A stretch of 54,669 nucleotides of DNA, from assembly GCA_022452035.1 (NCBI GenBank), contig JAKURV010000015.1, positions 1 to 54,669 on the forward strand, read 5' to 3'. A model generated the notes under the pieces. It was not told where the DNA came from and ran no database searches. It saw only the letters and a program-made list of their open reading frames with translations. A program made the position numbers and the translations under genes. Numbering within the stretch: position 1 is the first letter of the stretch; each line of letters opens with the position of its first letter. The DNA comes from Acidimicrobiales bacterium (GTDB taxonomy: Bacteria; Actinomycetota; Acidimicrobiia; Acidimicrobiales; MedAcidi-G1). Of the stretch, positions 34,181-42,827 are shown piece by piece.

Positions 34181-34495
34181 GTGACCACCGCCGAACCGAG
34201 CCCTCCGCCCACCACTACCGGTCCGGAGTCGGCCGCCCCGTCCGTGGCGGCCCGTATCGTCGCCGCCGTGGCCATCGGGTTGGCCGGTGCCTGCGGTGGT
34301 CTCGTGGGCTACGCGGTAACTGACCTCCAGTGCTCCGACGAATGCACCGTACTTGCCGGGTCTCTGGGCCTGTTGGGCGCCGTTCTGGCCGCCTTCGGGG
34401 TGGGCATCGTGGCCGTCCTGGCGCTGCGAGCCATGGCTGAGTGGAAGACCGGCCAGATCCAGCAGGCCGCCCGGGACCACTATCCCGTCGACTAA
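34181..34495 (+). CDS. Small two-helix membrane protein, unknown function
   Basis: 104 residues from GTG 34181. A Pro/Thr/Ser-rich tail (VTTAEPSPPPTTTGPE) precedes two membrane segments (IVAAVAIGLAGACGGLVGYAV and LLGAVLAAFGVGIVAVLAL) with a Cys-containing loop between them (DLQCSDECTVL), then a short charged end. No family recognised. The start choice is supported by the leaderless promoter box. It is 16 nt upstream of the inositol monophosphatase gene and probably co-transcribed. Confidence 0.72.
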   Translation: MTTAEPSPPPTTTGPESAAPSVAARIVAAVAIGLAGACGGLVGYAVTDLQCSDECTVLAGSLGLLGAVLAAFGVGIVAVLALRAMAEWKTGQIQQAARDHYPVD

Positions 34496-34511
34496 TTCGA
34501 CCACCCGGACT

Positions 34512-35360
34512 ATGTCGGATCCCGCCGAGTTTCGCGACCTCGCCCTGAGCATCGCCCGAGAGGTAGTGCCGGAACTACGGAGACGGGCCGGCGGCGTAGA
34601 CGTCTCAGCTACCAAGTCCACAGTCACCGACCTTGTCACCGAGGTTGACTGTTGGGCCGAGGAGCGAATCGTGGCCCGGATCCTTGACGCTCGGCCGGAT
34701 GATGCCGTCCTAGCCGAGGAGGGCGCTGGGGTGGCCGGCACGTCGGGTGTCCGCTGGTTGGTGGACCCCATCGACGGGACCACCAACTTCGTTTACGGGC
34801 ATCCCGGGTTCTCGGTGTCGATTGGCGTCGAGGTGGACAACCGTCCGGTGGCCGGTGTGGTCGTCGACCCCCTCTTGGGAGACGAGTTCTGTGCCGCTCA
34901 CGGCCAGGGCGCGACCCGCAACGGTCGTCCGGTTCGGGTTAGTTCGGTTAGTGATCCAGCGGCCGCCCTGGTGGCCACCGGGTTTGCTTACGACTCGGAG
35001 CGACGACGACTACAGGCCGAGGCCCTGGTGACCATCCTTCCCCGGGTTCGCGACGTCCGGCGGGTCGGTGGAGCGGCCCTGGACCTGGCTTCGGTGTCCT
35101 GCGGTCGGGTGGACGCCTACTTCGAGTGGGGGCTCAGTCCGTGGGACTGTTCAGCGGGGTCTGTGCTGGTGACTGAGGCCGGTGGAGTGATCACGTTATT
35201 TAAGACAAGTACTTCCGCTCCTCCATTCCCAGTTGCAGTCACAGGGGAGGAGGCGTCAATGAACTGGTCGGATGACCTCGTCGTGATGGCCACCAACCGT
35301 GATCTGGCAACGCCGCTGACTGAACTCCTGCTTGAAGCCGGAGCCCTTTCGGGCCCTTAA
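34512..35360 (+). CDS. Inositol monophosphatase family protein
   Basis: 282 residues from ATG 34512. Metal-site motifs: EE (69-70), DPIDGTTNF (85-93) and WDCSAG near the C-terminal third, with the KSTVTDLVTEVD lead-in. It hydrolyses phosphate from inositol phosphates or related sugar phosphates (HisN-like activity is also possible in actinobacteria). The C-terminal stretch around 35190-35270 is less GC-rich than the rest but in frame. Upstream of the MtrA-like gene by 113 nt. Confidence 0.92.
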   Translation: MSDPAEFRDLALSIAREVVPELRRRAGGVDVSATKSTVTDLVTEVDCWAEERIVARILDARPDDAVLAEEGAGVAGTSGVRWLVDPIDGTTNFVYGHPGFSVSIGVEVDNRPVAGVVVDPLLGDEFCAAHGQGATRNGRPVRVSSVSDPAAALVATGFAYDSERRRLQAEALVTILPRVRDVRRVGGAALDLASVSCGRVDAYFEWGLSPWDCSAGSVLVTEAGGVITLFKTSTSAPPFPVAVTGEEASMNWSDDLVVMATNRDLATPLTELLLEAGALSGP

Positions 35361-35449
35361 CTCAGGTCCTCACCTCCAGCCTCTGCCAGTAGGTGCGTAG
35401 TGCCACCTGCCCTGATGGGCCGTAGAGACCCCGGTGCGGGACAACAGCA

Positions 35450-35461
35450 CCCCATATGGGG
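35450..35461. promoter_or_regulatory. 12-bp perfect palindrome CCCCATATGGGG before the response regulator gene
   Basis: The palindrome ends 12 nt before the ATG at 35474, over the place where a ribosome site or promoter would be. It could be an operator or a translation-blocking element; no test is possible from sequence alone. Confidence 0.35.
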
Positions 35462-35473
35462 CACCATTTGGTA

Positions 35474-36154
35474 ATGGGAACCCGCATCCTGACCGTCGAG
35501 GATGACGAGCGGATCCGCACCGCGGTGCGCATGGCCCTCGAGGAGGAGGGTTGGGACGTCGAGGAGACGGCCAGTGGAGAGGCCGCCCTAGACGCCTTCA
35601 ACCGGACGCCGGCCGACGTGGTACTCATCGACATCATGCTTCCCGGCATCGACGGATTCGAGGTGTGCCGGAGTATCCGCCGGCTGGGAGACGTACCGAT
35701 CGTGATGGTGACCGCCCGCTCCGACAGCCACGACGTGGTCGCGGGCCTGGAGGCGGGCGCCGACGACTACCTACGGAAGCCGTTCGACCCCAAGGAACTT
35801 TCGGCCCGCATCCGGGCCCTGCTGCGGCGGGCCCGACCCGACGAGGCCCGCCCAAGCCTCATCCAGGTCGACCAGTTGGAGATCCTCCCCGACGAGGGGG
35901 TGGTCCGCCAGAACGGAACCGAGGTTCACCTCACCCGTACCGAGTTCCGCCTTCTGGTGGAGTTGGCCTCCTCCTCCGGGCGAGTGCTAAGCCGGGAGGA
36001 CCTGTTGGAACGGGTGTGGGGCTATGACTACTTCGGCGACGGTCGCCTGGTAGACGTTCACGTCCGCCGGCTCCGAACCAAGATCGAACCCGACGCGGCC
36101 AACCCCCGTTACGTAGTCACCGTGCGCGGCATGGGCTACAAGTTGCAGACCTAA
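35474..36154 (+). CDS. mtrA: OmpR/PhoB-family response regulator (MtrA-like)
   Basis: 226 residues from ATG 35474; an upstream TTG-type reading at 35456 is unlikely. Receiver domain with acidic pair EDD, phospho-acceptor Asp53 (LIDIMLPG), TAR and Lys102 (LRKPFDP). The winged-helix domain ends RLVDVHVRRLRTKIE and GMGYKL. The order regulator, histidine kinase, GerMN lipoprotein repeats the actinobacterial mtrA-mtrB-lpqB operon, which controls cell wall and division genes. 17 nt separate it from the kinase gene. Confidence 0.88.
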   Translation: MGTRILTVEDDERIRTAVRMALEEEGWDVEETASGEAALDAFNRTPADVVLIDIMLPGIDGFEVCRSIRRLGDVPIVMVTARSDSHDVVAGLEAGADDYLRKPFDPKELSARIRALLRRARPDEARPSLIQVDQLEILPDEGVVRQNGTEVHLTRTEFRLLVELASSSGRVLSREDLLERVWGYDYFGDGRLVDVHVRRLRTKIEPDAANPRYVVTVRGMGYKLQT

Positions 36155-36171
36155 AGCGGGGCCGACCCCGG

Positions 36172-37557
36172 ATGAACGACACGGCCAGCAACCTCGGGCT
36201 CGGAGCCCGGATCTCCATGCTCTTCGCGGTCGGCGGGCTGCTGGTGTCCCTGGTGCTAGCGGCCGCCACCCTGCTCCTCACCCGTCAGCAGCTCCTCGAT
36301 ACACGAGAGCAGGCCGCGGCGGCCATGGCGATCAGCAACGCCACCCGGTTATCCAACCAGCTCACCCCCGACTCGACCATCGAGGACCTCCCCACCATCG
36401 CCGACTCCCTTACCCGGATCGAGGGCAGTCAGCGCATCATTCGACTCGGCGAGGCCTGGCTCCCGGCCCCCGAACTGGACCGTAACGACCTGCCGCCTTC
36501 CCTCGTCCAACTAATGGCCCGGAGGGAGGCAGGACAGATGCTGGCCACCGTCCGGGACAAACCCCACCTCGTGGTGGCCATCCCACTAGTCGCCTTCGAC
36601 GCCGACTACTACGCGGTCCTAGACCTTGTGGAGGTGGAAAGGACCCTGGACTCCCTCCAGTTCGTCCTGTTGGGCGCCGGGGCGGCCACCACCCTGCTTG
36701 CCGCCCTGCTGGGCTCTTGGGTCAGCCAACGGGCGCTTAGCCCGCTCCGGCGGGTCCGGGGGGCCGCCGAGGCCATTGCCGGGGGGCGCTTGGACACCCG
36801 GCTGAGCCGCCAGGCCGACCCCGACCTGGACCGCCTTGCTGATTCGTTCAATGAGATGGCCCGGGCGCTGGAGGCTCGCATCCAACGCGACGCCCGGTTC
36901 GCGTCGGACGTCAGCCACGAACTTCGCAGCCCGCTAACCACGCTGATGGCCAGTGTTGGTGTTTTGAACGCGCGCCGTGACGAGCTCTCCGACCGCTCTC
37001 GTACCGCTCTGGACCTGCTGGTCGGTGACCTGGAACGTTTCAACCGGCTGGTCAACGACCTGCTGGAAATCTCGGGCTACGACGCCGGGGTTGCCTCCCT
37101 TGACCCCGAGGAGGTCAACCTGGCGCTGTTCCTGGAGGCCACCGCTCAGGGGGCTGGTGCCATCCCGGTCCAGCTGCCCCCTGGAGCCGGTTCGCTGGTC
37201 ATAGTGGCCGACAAGCGGCGCCTAGCTCGCGTGATGTCGAATCTGTTGGATAACGCCCGGCGTTACGGCGGCGGTTCAACTGCCATCGGCCTGGAAGCCG
37301 ACAAGGTGATCCGGATAGTGGTCGAGGACGAAGGTCCCGGGGTACCCGCCGACGAGCGGGAGGCCATCTTCGATCGGTTCTCCCGTGGCTCCGCCGGTGG
37401 CCGTCGGGGCAACGACGGCGGGACGGGACTGGGCCTGAGCCTCGTAGCCGAGGACCTCCGACTCCACGGCGGTCGAGTATGGGTGGAGGAGCGGGCCGAT
37501 GGTCGGAAAGGAGCACGATTCGTGCTCGAACTACCCCTCCCGGGAGCGGACTCATGA
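36172..37557 (+). CDS. mtrB: Sensor histidine kinase (MtrB-like)
   Basis: 461 residues. Membrane segment at about 15-35, extracytoplasmic sensor of about 125 residues, second segment (FVLLGAGAATTLLAALLGSWV, about 163-183), HAMP domain, HisKA with DVSHELRSPL (phospho-His249), then HATPase motifs N (SNLLDNARRYG), G1 (DEGPGVP) and G2 (GTGLGLSLV). It should phosphorylate the preceding regulator. The stop overlaps the lipoprotein start as ATGA. Confidence 0.92.
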   Translation: MNDTASNLGLGARISMLFAVGGLLVSLVLAAATLLLTRQQLLDTREQAAAAMAISNATRLSNQLTPDSTIEDLPTIADSLTRIEGSQRIIRLGEAWLPAPELDRNDLPPSLVQLMARREAGQMLATVRDKPHLVVAIPLVAFDADYYAVLDLVEVERTLDSLQFVLLGAGAATTLLAALLGSWVSQRALSPLRRVRGAAEAIAGGRLDTRLSRQADPDLDRLADSFNEMARALEARIQRDARFASDVSHELRSPLTTLMASVGVLNARRDELSDRSRTALDLLVGDLERFNRLVNDLLEISGYDAGVASLDPEEVNLALFLEATAQGAGAIPVQLPPGAGSLVIVADKRRLARVMSNLLDNARRYGGGSTAIGLEADKVIRIVVEDEGPGVPADEREAIFDRFSRGSAGGRRGNDGGTGLGLSLVAEDLRLHGGRVWVEERADGRKGARFVLELPLPGADS

Positions 37558-38213
37558 CCCCCGGATACCGGATCGCGGCGGCCCTCCTCGTGCTGGCGGT
37601 GCTCACCGGCTGCTCGATCCCTGTCGACGACAGCGCCCGGGACCTGGCCGCCGAGTTGCCTGATGTCTTACTCCCGGCAGCATCGACCACCACCGAAGCG
37701 CCGGCTATGACCGAGACCGTGCAGATCTACCTAGCCCGGGGTGCCGGGGACGACCGACTCCTGCTCGAGGCGGTGGACCGTGAGATCGTCGGCGACGGTT
37801 CCATCACCGTGATTCTGGATCAGGTCCTGGCCGGTCCCTCTCCCGCCGAGCAAGACGCCGGAGTCATCTCGCCGTTCGCCGAGGGCTCATCGGTGATCGG
37901 CACCGTCCTGGAGGCCGGCTTGTTGCAGATCCACCTTGACAGCCTGGAAGGCTTCCCCCAAGACGACAGCACAGGTAACCGGCTGGCCTTCGCCATGATG
38001 GTCTGCACGGCTACTGATCTGGTGGTTGGCGCCGAAATCGACCACGTGGTCATCCTGCTCGACGGAGACGACGGCCCGGCCGCTATCAACGTCCCGGTCA
38101 GCGACGGTGATCCTCCCGAGGAAGGCTCACCGGTGGAGTGCGCCAACTACGACAGCTTCCGGGCCGAGGGCCTCACGGACCCAGAGGATTCAGAGCCCCC
38201 CGAAGATTCCTGA
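37554..38213 (+). CDS. GerMN-domain lipoprotein (reduced LpqB analogue)
   Basis: 219 residues. Signal peptide with lipobox LTGC (lipidated Cys20). A GerMN domain (VQIYLARGAGDDRLLLEAVDR to AVQTIM-type hydrophobic end, about 55-185) and an acidic tail (DPEDSEPPEDS) follow. LpqB of mycobacteria has a GerMN domain plus a long beta-propeller-like part and tunes the MtrAB system; here only GerMN is present. ATGA overlap with the kinase gene supports a shared function. Confidence 0.85.
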   Translation: MTPGYRIAAALLVLAVLTGCSIPVDDSARDLAAELPDVLLPAASTTTEAPAMTETVQIYLARGAGDDRLLLEAVDREIVGDGSITVILDQVLAGPSPAEQDAGVISPFAEGSSVIGTVLEAGLLQIHLDSLEGFPQDDSTGNRLAFAMMVCTATDLVVGAEIDHVVILLDGDDGPAAINVPVSDGDPPEEGSPVECANYDSFRAEGLTDPEDSEPPEDS

Positions 38214-38318
38214 CCGCTTGGCCAGTTCACTGCTCGTTCTCGATCAGGGAAAAGCAGACGAAACCCTCGCCCCCGGTCTAAACCCGACGCCGATCGTCGC
38301 GTCGCAACGTGGCTGATC
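38214..38318. other. Convergent intergenic region
   Basis: 105 nt between the lipoprotein and SRPBCC genes. No T-tailed hairpin is seen. A TGATCT-C-AGATCA inverted repeat (38314-38326) spans the SRPBCC stop codon. Confidence 0.35.
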
Positions 38319-38777
38319 TCAGATCAAGCGAGCGCCGACTTCGATCCGAGTCTTCAGGTCGTCGATGGCGGCATGGACAACCTTGGCCTCCAGGCGACGC
38401 CTTACGAAACCAGGAAGCCTGATCAGGAGATCAACGTCCAGGTCGTAAACGACGAGCGTGGCCTCGGGATCCCCTTCCACGGCCAGGAACTCGTACTCCC
38501 CGCTCATCCGCTCCAGCAGGTCGCCGTCGATCAGCCGCCACGAGATACGAAGCGGATTGGACCCGTAGCTGTACCGCAGGGTGTACGAGGTGCTCCGACC
38601 CATGGCCGCGGCGCGAAAGGACACGTCGCCCGGACGGCCCTCGTCGTCACGGACCAGCACAACGGCCTCCTTGATATCAGGAGCCCACTCGGGCAGGCGC
38701 TCGACGTCGAGCACCGTCTCGAAGCAGTGTTGCGGCGTCGCCCGAACAACGATGCGCTGGCTGGCATGGTCGGTCAT
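38319..38777 (-). CDS. SRPBCC (polyketide cyclase/START-like) family protein
   Basis: 152 residues from ATG 38777 with GAGGAGG upstream. QRIVVRATPQHCFETVLDVERLPEWAPDIKEA is the typical first half of coenzyme-Q-binding/START-like small proteins, and VVHAAIDDLKTRIE the C-terminal helix. The fold binds lipids or aromatic ligands in a hydrophobic cavity; the ligand is unknown. A TAGTGT box at 38797-38802 is a plausible -10. Confidence 0.85.
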   Translation of the reverse strand: MTDHASQRIVVRATPQHCFETVLDVERLPEWAPDIKEAVVLVRDDEGRPGDVSFRAAAMGRSTSYTLRYSYGSNPLRISWRLIDGDLLERMSGEYEFLAVEGDPEATLVVYDLDVDLLIRLPGFVRRRLEAKVVHAAIDDLKTRIEVGARLI

Positions 38778-38841
38778 AGCCGCCTCCTCGGCTTTGACAC
38801 TACCGGTCCCACGCCGGTCGCGGTGGGTCCCCGTGGTCCGG

Positions 38842-39975
38842 TCAGCCGACCAGGCTCGCTTCGTCGATGCCAGCCCGGAGACGCCTAGCCAGGACGTCAT
38901 AGGAGAACTCAACTTCAGCCCGCCGGCGGGCCTCCCGACCCATCTCGGTCCGTCGCTCCCTATCACCCAGCAAGTCGCTCAGGGTGCGAGCCACCTGCTC
39001 GACGGCGTCCGGTCGCCCCATCACCAGTCCCGTCCTCTCGTGGGCGACGGCTTCGGCGGCCCCCCCACTTTCGCCCGCCACTTGGGGCACCCCGGCGGCA
39101 GCGGCCTCAAGGAACACGATGCCGAACCCCTCCTGTTCCAGACCTCCCCATCGTGATCGACAGAGCATGGCGAAGACGTCTCCGGCCCCGTAAAGCCCGG
39201 GAAGGAGTTCCTCGGGTACCCGGCCTAGGAGGCGGACCGGCGCCCCGGTCGACGCCACCAGGCCCTCCAGACGTCGTCGGTCCCGCCCGGACCCGGCGAT
39301 GGCCACCACCAGGTCCGGCTCGGTACGTCCGAGGCGGGCCGCTGATCGGATCAGGGTGTCCATCCCTTTGCGAGGCACCAAGCGGCTGACGCTGACCACG
39401 AGCGGAGCATCCACGGGTAGCCCCAGTTCACGACGTACCGATGCCCGCTCTGCCTCGTCCAGGGGCCGAAAACGATCGGTGTCCACGCCGGGCGGGACAA
39501 CCACGGTGGGCAGGGTGCAACCGGCAGCACGCTCTGCTTCAGCGGCCGGGTAGTTGCCGGCACAGATCACCAGGGAGGCCCCACGAAGCACCCGGGCCAG
39601 AATTGATCGGGCCATCGGGAGGCGTCCGGGCACCGTGACCTCTGATCCGTGGAGTACTACCGCGTAGGGGCGGCCTACCCGGCGGGCGGCGTGGCCCACG
39701 GGGAGCGCCGGATCCCATACGACCAACTCCGCCCCTTGTCGCTCGGCCAGGTTGCGGACCCGTCGGACCACCGTCGGGGTGGGTAGGAGGACTGGCTCCC
39801 GGGACCTGGTGACGACGAACGCCTGCTCAGAATCGAATGCAAGTGCTTCGGCGTGCGGGGTGGTGTGCACGGCGATGTCGGCCGCCGGAAGCCGGCGCCA
39901 CAGCTCCCATAGGTAGGACTGGATCCCCCCGACCTTCGGGGGGAAGTCGTTGGTGACCAGTAGGTGGCGTCTCAC
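38842..39975 (-). CDS. GT4 glycosyltransferase, PimB'-like mannosyltransferase
   Basis: 377 residues. NDFPPKVGGIQSYLWELWRRL is the acceptor-side start typical of PimB' (GDP-mannose:phosphatidylinositol monomannoside alpha-1,6-mannosyltransferase). VVPPGVDTDRFRP, SVSRLVPRKGMDTLI and EGFGIVFLEAAAAGVPQVA are the donor-site GT4 motifs including the ExxxxxxxE acidic pair. In actinobacteria this would act in PIM glycolipid synthesis at the membrane. GTG start overlaps the queG stop as GTGA; the functional link is not obvious. Confidence 0.83.
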   Translation of the reverse strand: MRRHLLVTNDFPPKVGGIQSYLWELWRRLPAADIAVHTTPHAEALAFDSEQAFVVTRSREPVLLPTPTVVRRVRNLAERQGAELVVWDPALPVGHAARRVGRPYAVVLHGSEVTVPGRLPMARSILARVLRGASLVICAGNYPAAEAERAAGCTLPTVVVPPGVDTDRFRPLDEAERASVRRELGLPVDAPLVVSVSRLVPRKGMDTLIRSAARLGRTEPDLVVAIAGSGRDRRRLEGLVASTGAPVRLLGRVPEELLPGLYGAGDVFAMLCRSRWGGLEQEGFGIVFLEAAAAGVPQVAGESGGAAEAVAHERTGLVMGRPDAVEQVARTLSDLLGDRERRTEMGREARRRAEVEFSYDVLARRLRAGIDEASLVG

Positions 39976-41078
39976 GCCTCAACCCTGTCCCGAACGGCGG
40001 CTAACTCCTCAGCCACCATCAAGTCACCCCCGACGTCTAGGCCGTCCAGCAGGTCGGGACGACCCAGCCGGTCGGCAGCCCAGACAGCGTGGGAGCGCAA
40101 GATCGAATCGTCGCTGGCCAGGTAGACCTCGAGCAGCCCGGCGACCGCCCGGTCCTCACCGGCCGCCGTGTTGCCGAGAGCCACCAGGGCGTTGCGGCGG
40201 AGGTAGGTCGGGTCCCGGTCGGCGATGTACCACCGACCGAAGCGGTCCATGAGCTCGTCGTCCTTGGCCCGAAGCACCCAGGCGGCCTCCACGTCGGCCG
40301 CCGGGTCGTCGGTTCCGTCGGCCATGCGGTCCGACCGCCCCACGGGGCAAACCTCCTGGCAGTCGTCGCACCCGTAGAGCCGGCCACCCAAGGCGGCTCG
40401 GAACTCCCGGGGGATTGACCCCGGCGCCTGAACCAGCCATGCCAAGCACCGGCGGGCGTCGACCACGCCCGGTTCCACAATGGCCCCAGTCGGGCATCCG
40501 TCGAGGCAACGCCGGCAGGTCCCACAGCCGTCGTCGACCGGTTCGGATGCCGGTAACGGGGCATCGGTTACCACGGCACCCAGGACGAACCAACTACCCC
40601 GCCCTGGCAGGAGCACGTTGGCGTTGTGACCCCACCAGCCGATTCCGGCTCGGACAGCGGCCGCCCTGTCCACCAGGGCATTGTCGTCGGCCACCACCCG
40701 GGCCGCCCATCCGTCGGCCTGGAGGTGATCGGCCAGGCGGCTCAGGCCCCGCCGCAGGTCGGCATAGTGGTCGTGACGCGCGTAAGCGGCGATGCGTAAC
40801 CGACCGGCACCCACATCAGCCAGCCGCGGAGCCGGCGTTCGCCGGGCCGCTACGACCAACGATCGGGCTCCTTCCAGGATGCGGCTGGGATCGGTGGAAC
40901 GCTCTGGGTTCCGGTATGTGAACTGCATCCCTCCGGACAGCCCGGCGGCTCGTCGACGTTCCAGCTCCGCTCGGACCTCGGGGAAGGGGCGGGCATCCGC
41001 CATACCTACGGCATCAAGTCCGGCAGAGCGACCAAGATCGACCAACTCGGTGGCCAACTGGTTAGCGGTCAACTCCAT
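39972..41078 (-). CDS. queG: Epoxyqueuosine reductase
   Basis: 368 residues. N-terminal cobalamin-binding region, then two 4Fe-4S motifs (CGTCRRCLDGCP and YGCDDCQEVCP with CLAW between), and a C-terminal HEAT-like part (RRNALVALGN, RSHAVWAADRLG). QueG catalyses the last step of queuosine tRNA modification with B12. No other que genes are in the window, so queuosine or its base may be salvaged or made elsewhere. ATG start; nothing else lies in the 43 nt upstream. Confidence 0.95.
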   Translation of the reverse strand: MELTANQLATELVDLGRSAGLDAVGMADARPFPEVRAELERRRAAGLSGGMQFTYRNPERSTDPSRILEGARSLVVAARRTPAPRLADVGAGRLRIAAYARHDHYADLRRGLSRLADHLQADGWAARVVADDNALVDRAAAVRAGIGWWGHNANVLLPGRGSWFVLGAVVTDAPLPASEPVDDGCGTCRRCLDGCPTGAIVEPGVVDARRCLAWLVQAPGSIPREFRAALGGRLYGCDDCQEVCPVGRSDRMADGTDDPAADVEAAWVLRAKDDELMDRFGRWYIADRDPTYLRRNALVALGNTAAGEDRAVAGLLEVYLASDDSILRSHAVWAADRLGRPDLLDGLDVGGDLMVAEELAAVRDRVEA

Positions 41079-41121
41079 CGGGTCATCGTCTCACGACACG
41101 GCCCGGCAGAGGGACCCGCGA

Positions 41122-41334
41122 TCAGTGTTCGGCTCGTACCGAATCAGTGTGGCGCAGGGGCGGAACCAAGCCAGCGTCTCCGAGCATCCGGATAGCTCGG
41201 AACTCGGCCAGATCGACGACCACGGCGTCTTCTGGGTCGCGCCCACAGAGGAACGTGACCACGCAGTCGTCACACGTTTTGGTCCCGTGCTCGGTGCAGG
41301 TCCCACAATCAATAACCAGGGTGTCGTCTCGCAT
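41122..41334 (-). CDS. Small Cys-rich protein, conserved in actinobacteria
   Basis: 70 residues from ATG 41334 with GAGG upstream; a GTG further upstream is possible. LVIDCGTCTEHGTKTCDDC gives two CxxC pairs (10/13 and 21/24), followed by VVTFLCG with another Cys at 30; a zinc or iron site is plausible. The second half (LAEFRAIRMLGDAGLVPPLR) looks helical. I recall similar short proteins in many actinobacteria, but no known function. Confidence 0.72.
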   Translation of the reverse strand: MRDDTLVIDCGTCTEHGTKTCDDCVVTFLCGRDPEDAVVVDLAEFRAIRMLGDAGLVPPLRHTDSVRAEH

Positions 41335-41413
41335 GACCCCATCCTCGTTGCGGGGTGTGACAGCCCACCCGACCCGAACCACCCGCTGATCGACCCATCG
41401 TGTCGCCGATCGG

Positions 41414-41419
41414 TACGGT
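41414..41419 (+). promoter_or_regulatory. -10 box TACGGT of the TAP-like hydrolase (leaderless)
   Basis: TACGGT ends exactly 7 nt before GTG 41427, which supports that start and a leaderless mRNA. Confidence 0.5.
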
Positions 41420-41426
41420 GGCCGCG

Positions 41427-42809
41427 GTGTGGCGCACGCTGGCTAGCCCCCTCCTTCCCGTCGGCCTCTTGCTGGCCGCCGCGTCCTGCGGCTCGGCAAC
41501 AACCGACAACCCTGCCCCCGGAACGGCCTTCTCTCTCGTCGACGAGGACTGTCCCGGTGAGGCGGTACCCACCCGCCTGACCGTCTCCTGTCATCGTCTC
41601 CATTTGGACCACGGAACCCTCGGCGTGGCCGTCCTCTGGGCCGAGGACCCCGCCGGGCTACCGGTACTCCACCTACACGGTGGGCCGGGCGGACGGGCGG
41701 TCGCTGACCGCTACCGGTGGCTGGTCCCCCGATCCCAGGTGCTCGAAGGCCACGACGTCGTTCTCGTGGACCAGCGAGGTGGGGGAACCTCGACCCCGTC
41801 TCTGGACTGCCCCGAGCTGGACGACCCTGCCACGCCCCCAGGCGAAGCCATTCAGGCCTGCCGCTACCGGCTGGACCAGAAGGGGGTGGACCGGGGGTCA
41901 GTCACCGTCGGATCCACCGCCGCTGACCTCGTCCACCTTCGCCGGTCCCTGGGCATCGACGCCTGGCATCTACACGGGGTCTCGTCCGGCACCCGGATCG
42001 CCCTCGAGCTGCTCCGCATTGACGGATCCTCCGTTGCCTCTGCGGTTCTCGACTCCCCGACGCCCCCCGAGGTCGACCTCTACGATGACCTACCGGAAGG
42101 GGTCCTATACGCCCTCACCTCGATGGAGAACCTCTGCCGGGCCGACGCCACCTGTCCTGGGGGGCTGGTCGGCCCCCTGCGGTCGGTGCTGGACGACCTG
42201 GCCGATCGTCCAGTGGCCGTCACCATCTGGTCCGGCGAGGCCTCCGCTTACGACGATGCCCGGCTCATCCGACTGGTGGCTGACGCTCTGGCCGCCCCAG
42301 CCGGATTGAACGTGGTCGACGGGGCCGTAGCCCTGGCTGCCGAGGGCCGTCTGGCCGAAGCGATCGCTGCCCTTACCGAGGTGGCGTCAACCGGGCGATC
42401 GGCCGGTGATCCGACCAGCGAGGGCGCCAGGCTCTCCTCCGAATGCGCCGACGAGCTTCCGTTCAACGACGCCGACCCGATGCTGACGGGAGATCCCCTC
42501 CTGGACGCGGTGGCCCGCGGAGAGGTCAAGGTCCGGGCGCTGTGTGCTGTCTGGCAGGTCGAAAGGTCACCTGACATCGTCGACTGGCCGGTGCCCAGTG
42601 ATGTGCCGACGCTCATCCTGTCTGGCCACCTCGACCCCATCACCCCAATCGCCTGGGCTCGCCGGCTAGCCGACAGGTTGGGCGATGCGGTCCTAGTGGA
42701 ATCCGAACGTTGGGCCCATGCACCATCTATGTCTGATCCGTGCGCTGCCCACCTGGTAGCCCGTTTCCTCGATGGAGAGCGACCGCTGCCTGGATTCGCC
42801 CGTTGCTGA
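41427..42809 (+). CDS. TAP-like alpha/beta hydrolase, probable lipoprotein
   Basis: 460 residues from GTG 41427; GTG 41400 is an alternative. A short signal peptide VWRTLASPLLPVGLLLAAASC ends in a lipobox-like AASC. LHLHGGPGG is the oxyanion loop, GVSSGT the nucleophile elbow, LSGHLDPITP the acid region and WAHAPS the His, as in tripeptidyl aminopeptidases (peptidase S33) with the C-terminal TAP-like domain. It probably cleaves small peptides or esters outside the membrane. Convergent with trpD, 18 nt apart. Confidence 0.87.
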   Translation: MWRTLASPLLPVGLLLAAASCGSATTDNPAPGTAFSLVDEDCPGEAVPTRLTVSCHRLHLDHGTLGVAVLWAEDPAGLPVLHLHGGPGGRAVADRYRWLVPRSQVLEGHDVVLVDQRGGGTSTPSLDCPELDDPATPPGEAIQACRYRLDQKGVDRGSVTVGSTAADLVHLRRSLGIDAWHLHGVSSGTRIALELLRIDGSSVASAVLDSPTPPEVDLYDDLPEGVLYALTSMENLCRADATCPGGLVGPLRSVLDDLADRPVAVTIWSGEASAYDDARLIRLVADALAAPAGLNVVDGAVALAAEGRLAEAIAALTEVASTGRSAGDPTSEGARLSSECADELPFNDADPMLTGDPLLDAVARGEVKVRALCAVWQVERSPDIVDWPVPSDVPTLILSGHLDPITPIAWARRLADRLGDAVLVESERWAHAPSMSDPCAAHLVARFLDGERPLPGFARC

Positions 42810-42827
42810 CCGTGGGCCCCGAACCAC

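Noticed and set aside
34111-34275. ATG 34275 as the NUDIX start
   Set aside because: It would overlap the divergent gene at 34181 and add residues outside the NUDIX fold; GTG 34110 or 34080 fits better.
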